Assembly (NCBI GenBank): GCA_029718625.1
Contig: CM056377.1
Location: forward strand, 108,145,034-108,209,033
Reading direction: 5' to 3'
DNA length: 64,000 nt
DNA from: Synaphobranchus kaupii
Taxonomy: Eukaryota; Chordata; Actinopteri; Anguilliformes; Synaphobranchidae
Shown: one piece after another, positions 63,260 through 64,000 of the stretch
How positions within the stretch are numbered: position 1 is the stretch's first letter
Layout of the letters: every line of letters begins with the position of its first letter
Made by a program: the position numbers and the translations under genes
Notes under the pieces: model-generated
Seen by the model: only the letters and a program-made list of their open reading frames with translations
Told to the model about the DNA's origin: nothing
Database searches by the model: none

Positions 63260-64000
63260 ATTAGTACTGAAGTGTCCATGTTCTGTACACTGTGCAATTT
63301 CTTTCTTTCTTAATTTTTTCTTCCCTTTTGTTTCACCCCTTTCCTTTTTTCTCCCATACCGATTGTTGTATGAAATGTGCTCGATATCATTTGATTGAGA
63401 TGATTATCCTTCAAATGTAAACCTGGCTACATACATTTCCAATTAAACCTGCCGAATGCAGGTTTCCAACATAGATTTACACAAACTCCCATTTTCAATA
63501 ATCGAGGCCATCATTTCTGCAAACATGACGAGACCGTAACAAGTCTGTTCAATCGCAAGCTGGTTGCAATGAGGCTGCATAGCATGCCATGCTGTATAGA
63601 GTACAACACTGCTGATATGGTTTACATGTGGGTTGAAGTGAGCCAATGTTCAATATCTGCTTAACTGGATTTAGAGGTAGCCTAGAGGTTTAATGAGTAA
63701 TCCGGTAGAGCTGTAAATGCAGACAGCAACACTGGGCAAGGGGCAATATCAACCTTTTGGGACAGGAAATGTATGTGTTAACTCTACCATTACCCTAATA
63801 CCATTACCATTAATGGTCATACTGTACCATTACACTGAAAAAGCAGAATGCAGGACTTGAGTATTGTGGAGATCCTGCGATGTGACTCAAACTGCAGGAC
63901 TCTTTGTGCTCAATTTTAACATTTCAACACTTGGAACATTTCTGTTGTGTAACAATAGTTTTATTCCTTGCACAATTCATTTTATTGAATGTAAAGCCCA
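63260..64000. other. Right edge, no gene seen
   Basis: AT-rich sequence with a pyrimidine run at 63,300-63,355 and an imperfect ACCATTA repeat at 63,783-63,835. No supported coding sequence. Confidence 0.4.

Overview
The window looks like chromosomal DNA of a ray-finned (teleost) fish. It holds multi-exon genes with GT-AG introns, a vertebrate OSBPL9 orthologue, many Tc1/mariner transposons including a Sleeping Beauty-type inverted repeat, fish-type MITEs, and long CA, GA and ACGC microsatellites. I cannot name the species.

Layout. (1) 1-3.3 kb: 5' exons of an unidentified minus-strand gene. One exon-bearing 232-bp unit is tandemly repeated, and an AACGTT-rich promoter-like region lies nearby. 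(2) 3.7-5.5 kb: old transposon pieces (Tc1 fragment, Sleeping Beauty-type IR/DR, a MITE). (3) 5.86-11.54 kb, plus strand: a DNA topoisomerase IB (TOP1/TOP1MT) locus. Its 3' exons are well kept, including the active-site tyrosine. Its 5' part is replaced by a long 81-bp/27-aa Glu/Lys-rich repeat with reading-frame breaks, and the exon(s) for the catalytic Arg590 region are missing, with a 43-bp minisatellite in their place. (4) 11.87-14.1 kb: about 122 copies of an 18-bp minisatellite. (5) 14.1-17 kb: intergenic. (6) 18,086-60,647, minus strand: a complete osbpl9 gene. I assembled 24 coding exons giving 739 codons, with PH domain, coiled coil, FFAT motif and ORD lipid-transfer domain. Its introns carry nearly all the other features: a 47-bp array that repeats the acceptor of exon 22, two sister Tc1 elements flanking exon 4, an intact Tc1 in intron 1, MITEs, a LINE 3' end and microsatellites. 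(7) 60.7-64 kb: osbpl9 promoter side, a LINE fragment, a repeat carrying a tRNA-B-box-like motif, and an internally deleted Tc1-like element with about 230-bp inverted repeats.

How the parts relate. osbpl9 and the topoisomerase locus are convergent and separated by the 18-bp array. osbpl9 is the only gene here that looks fully functional; it predicts an ER/trans-Golgi contact-site PI4P/sterol (or phosphatidylserine) exchanger. Nothing here is an operon or a multi-gene system. The most unusual signals are the tandem array of about 19 3' splice sites ahead of osbpl9 exon 22, the 18-bp array with a p53-family half-site in many of its units, the repeat-expanded topoisomerase locus, and the duplicated 50-nt exon at 1.0-1.3 kb. 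Exon calls were made by eye from splice consensus, reading phase and remembered family sequences; no alignment or search was run.
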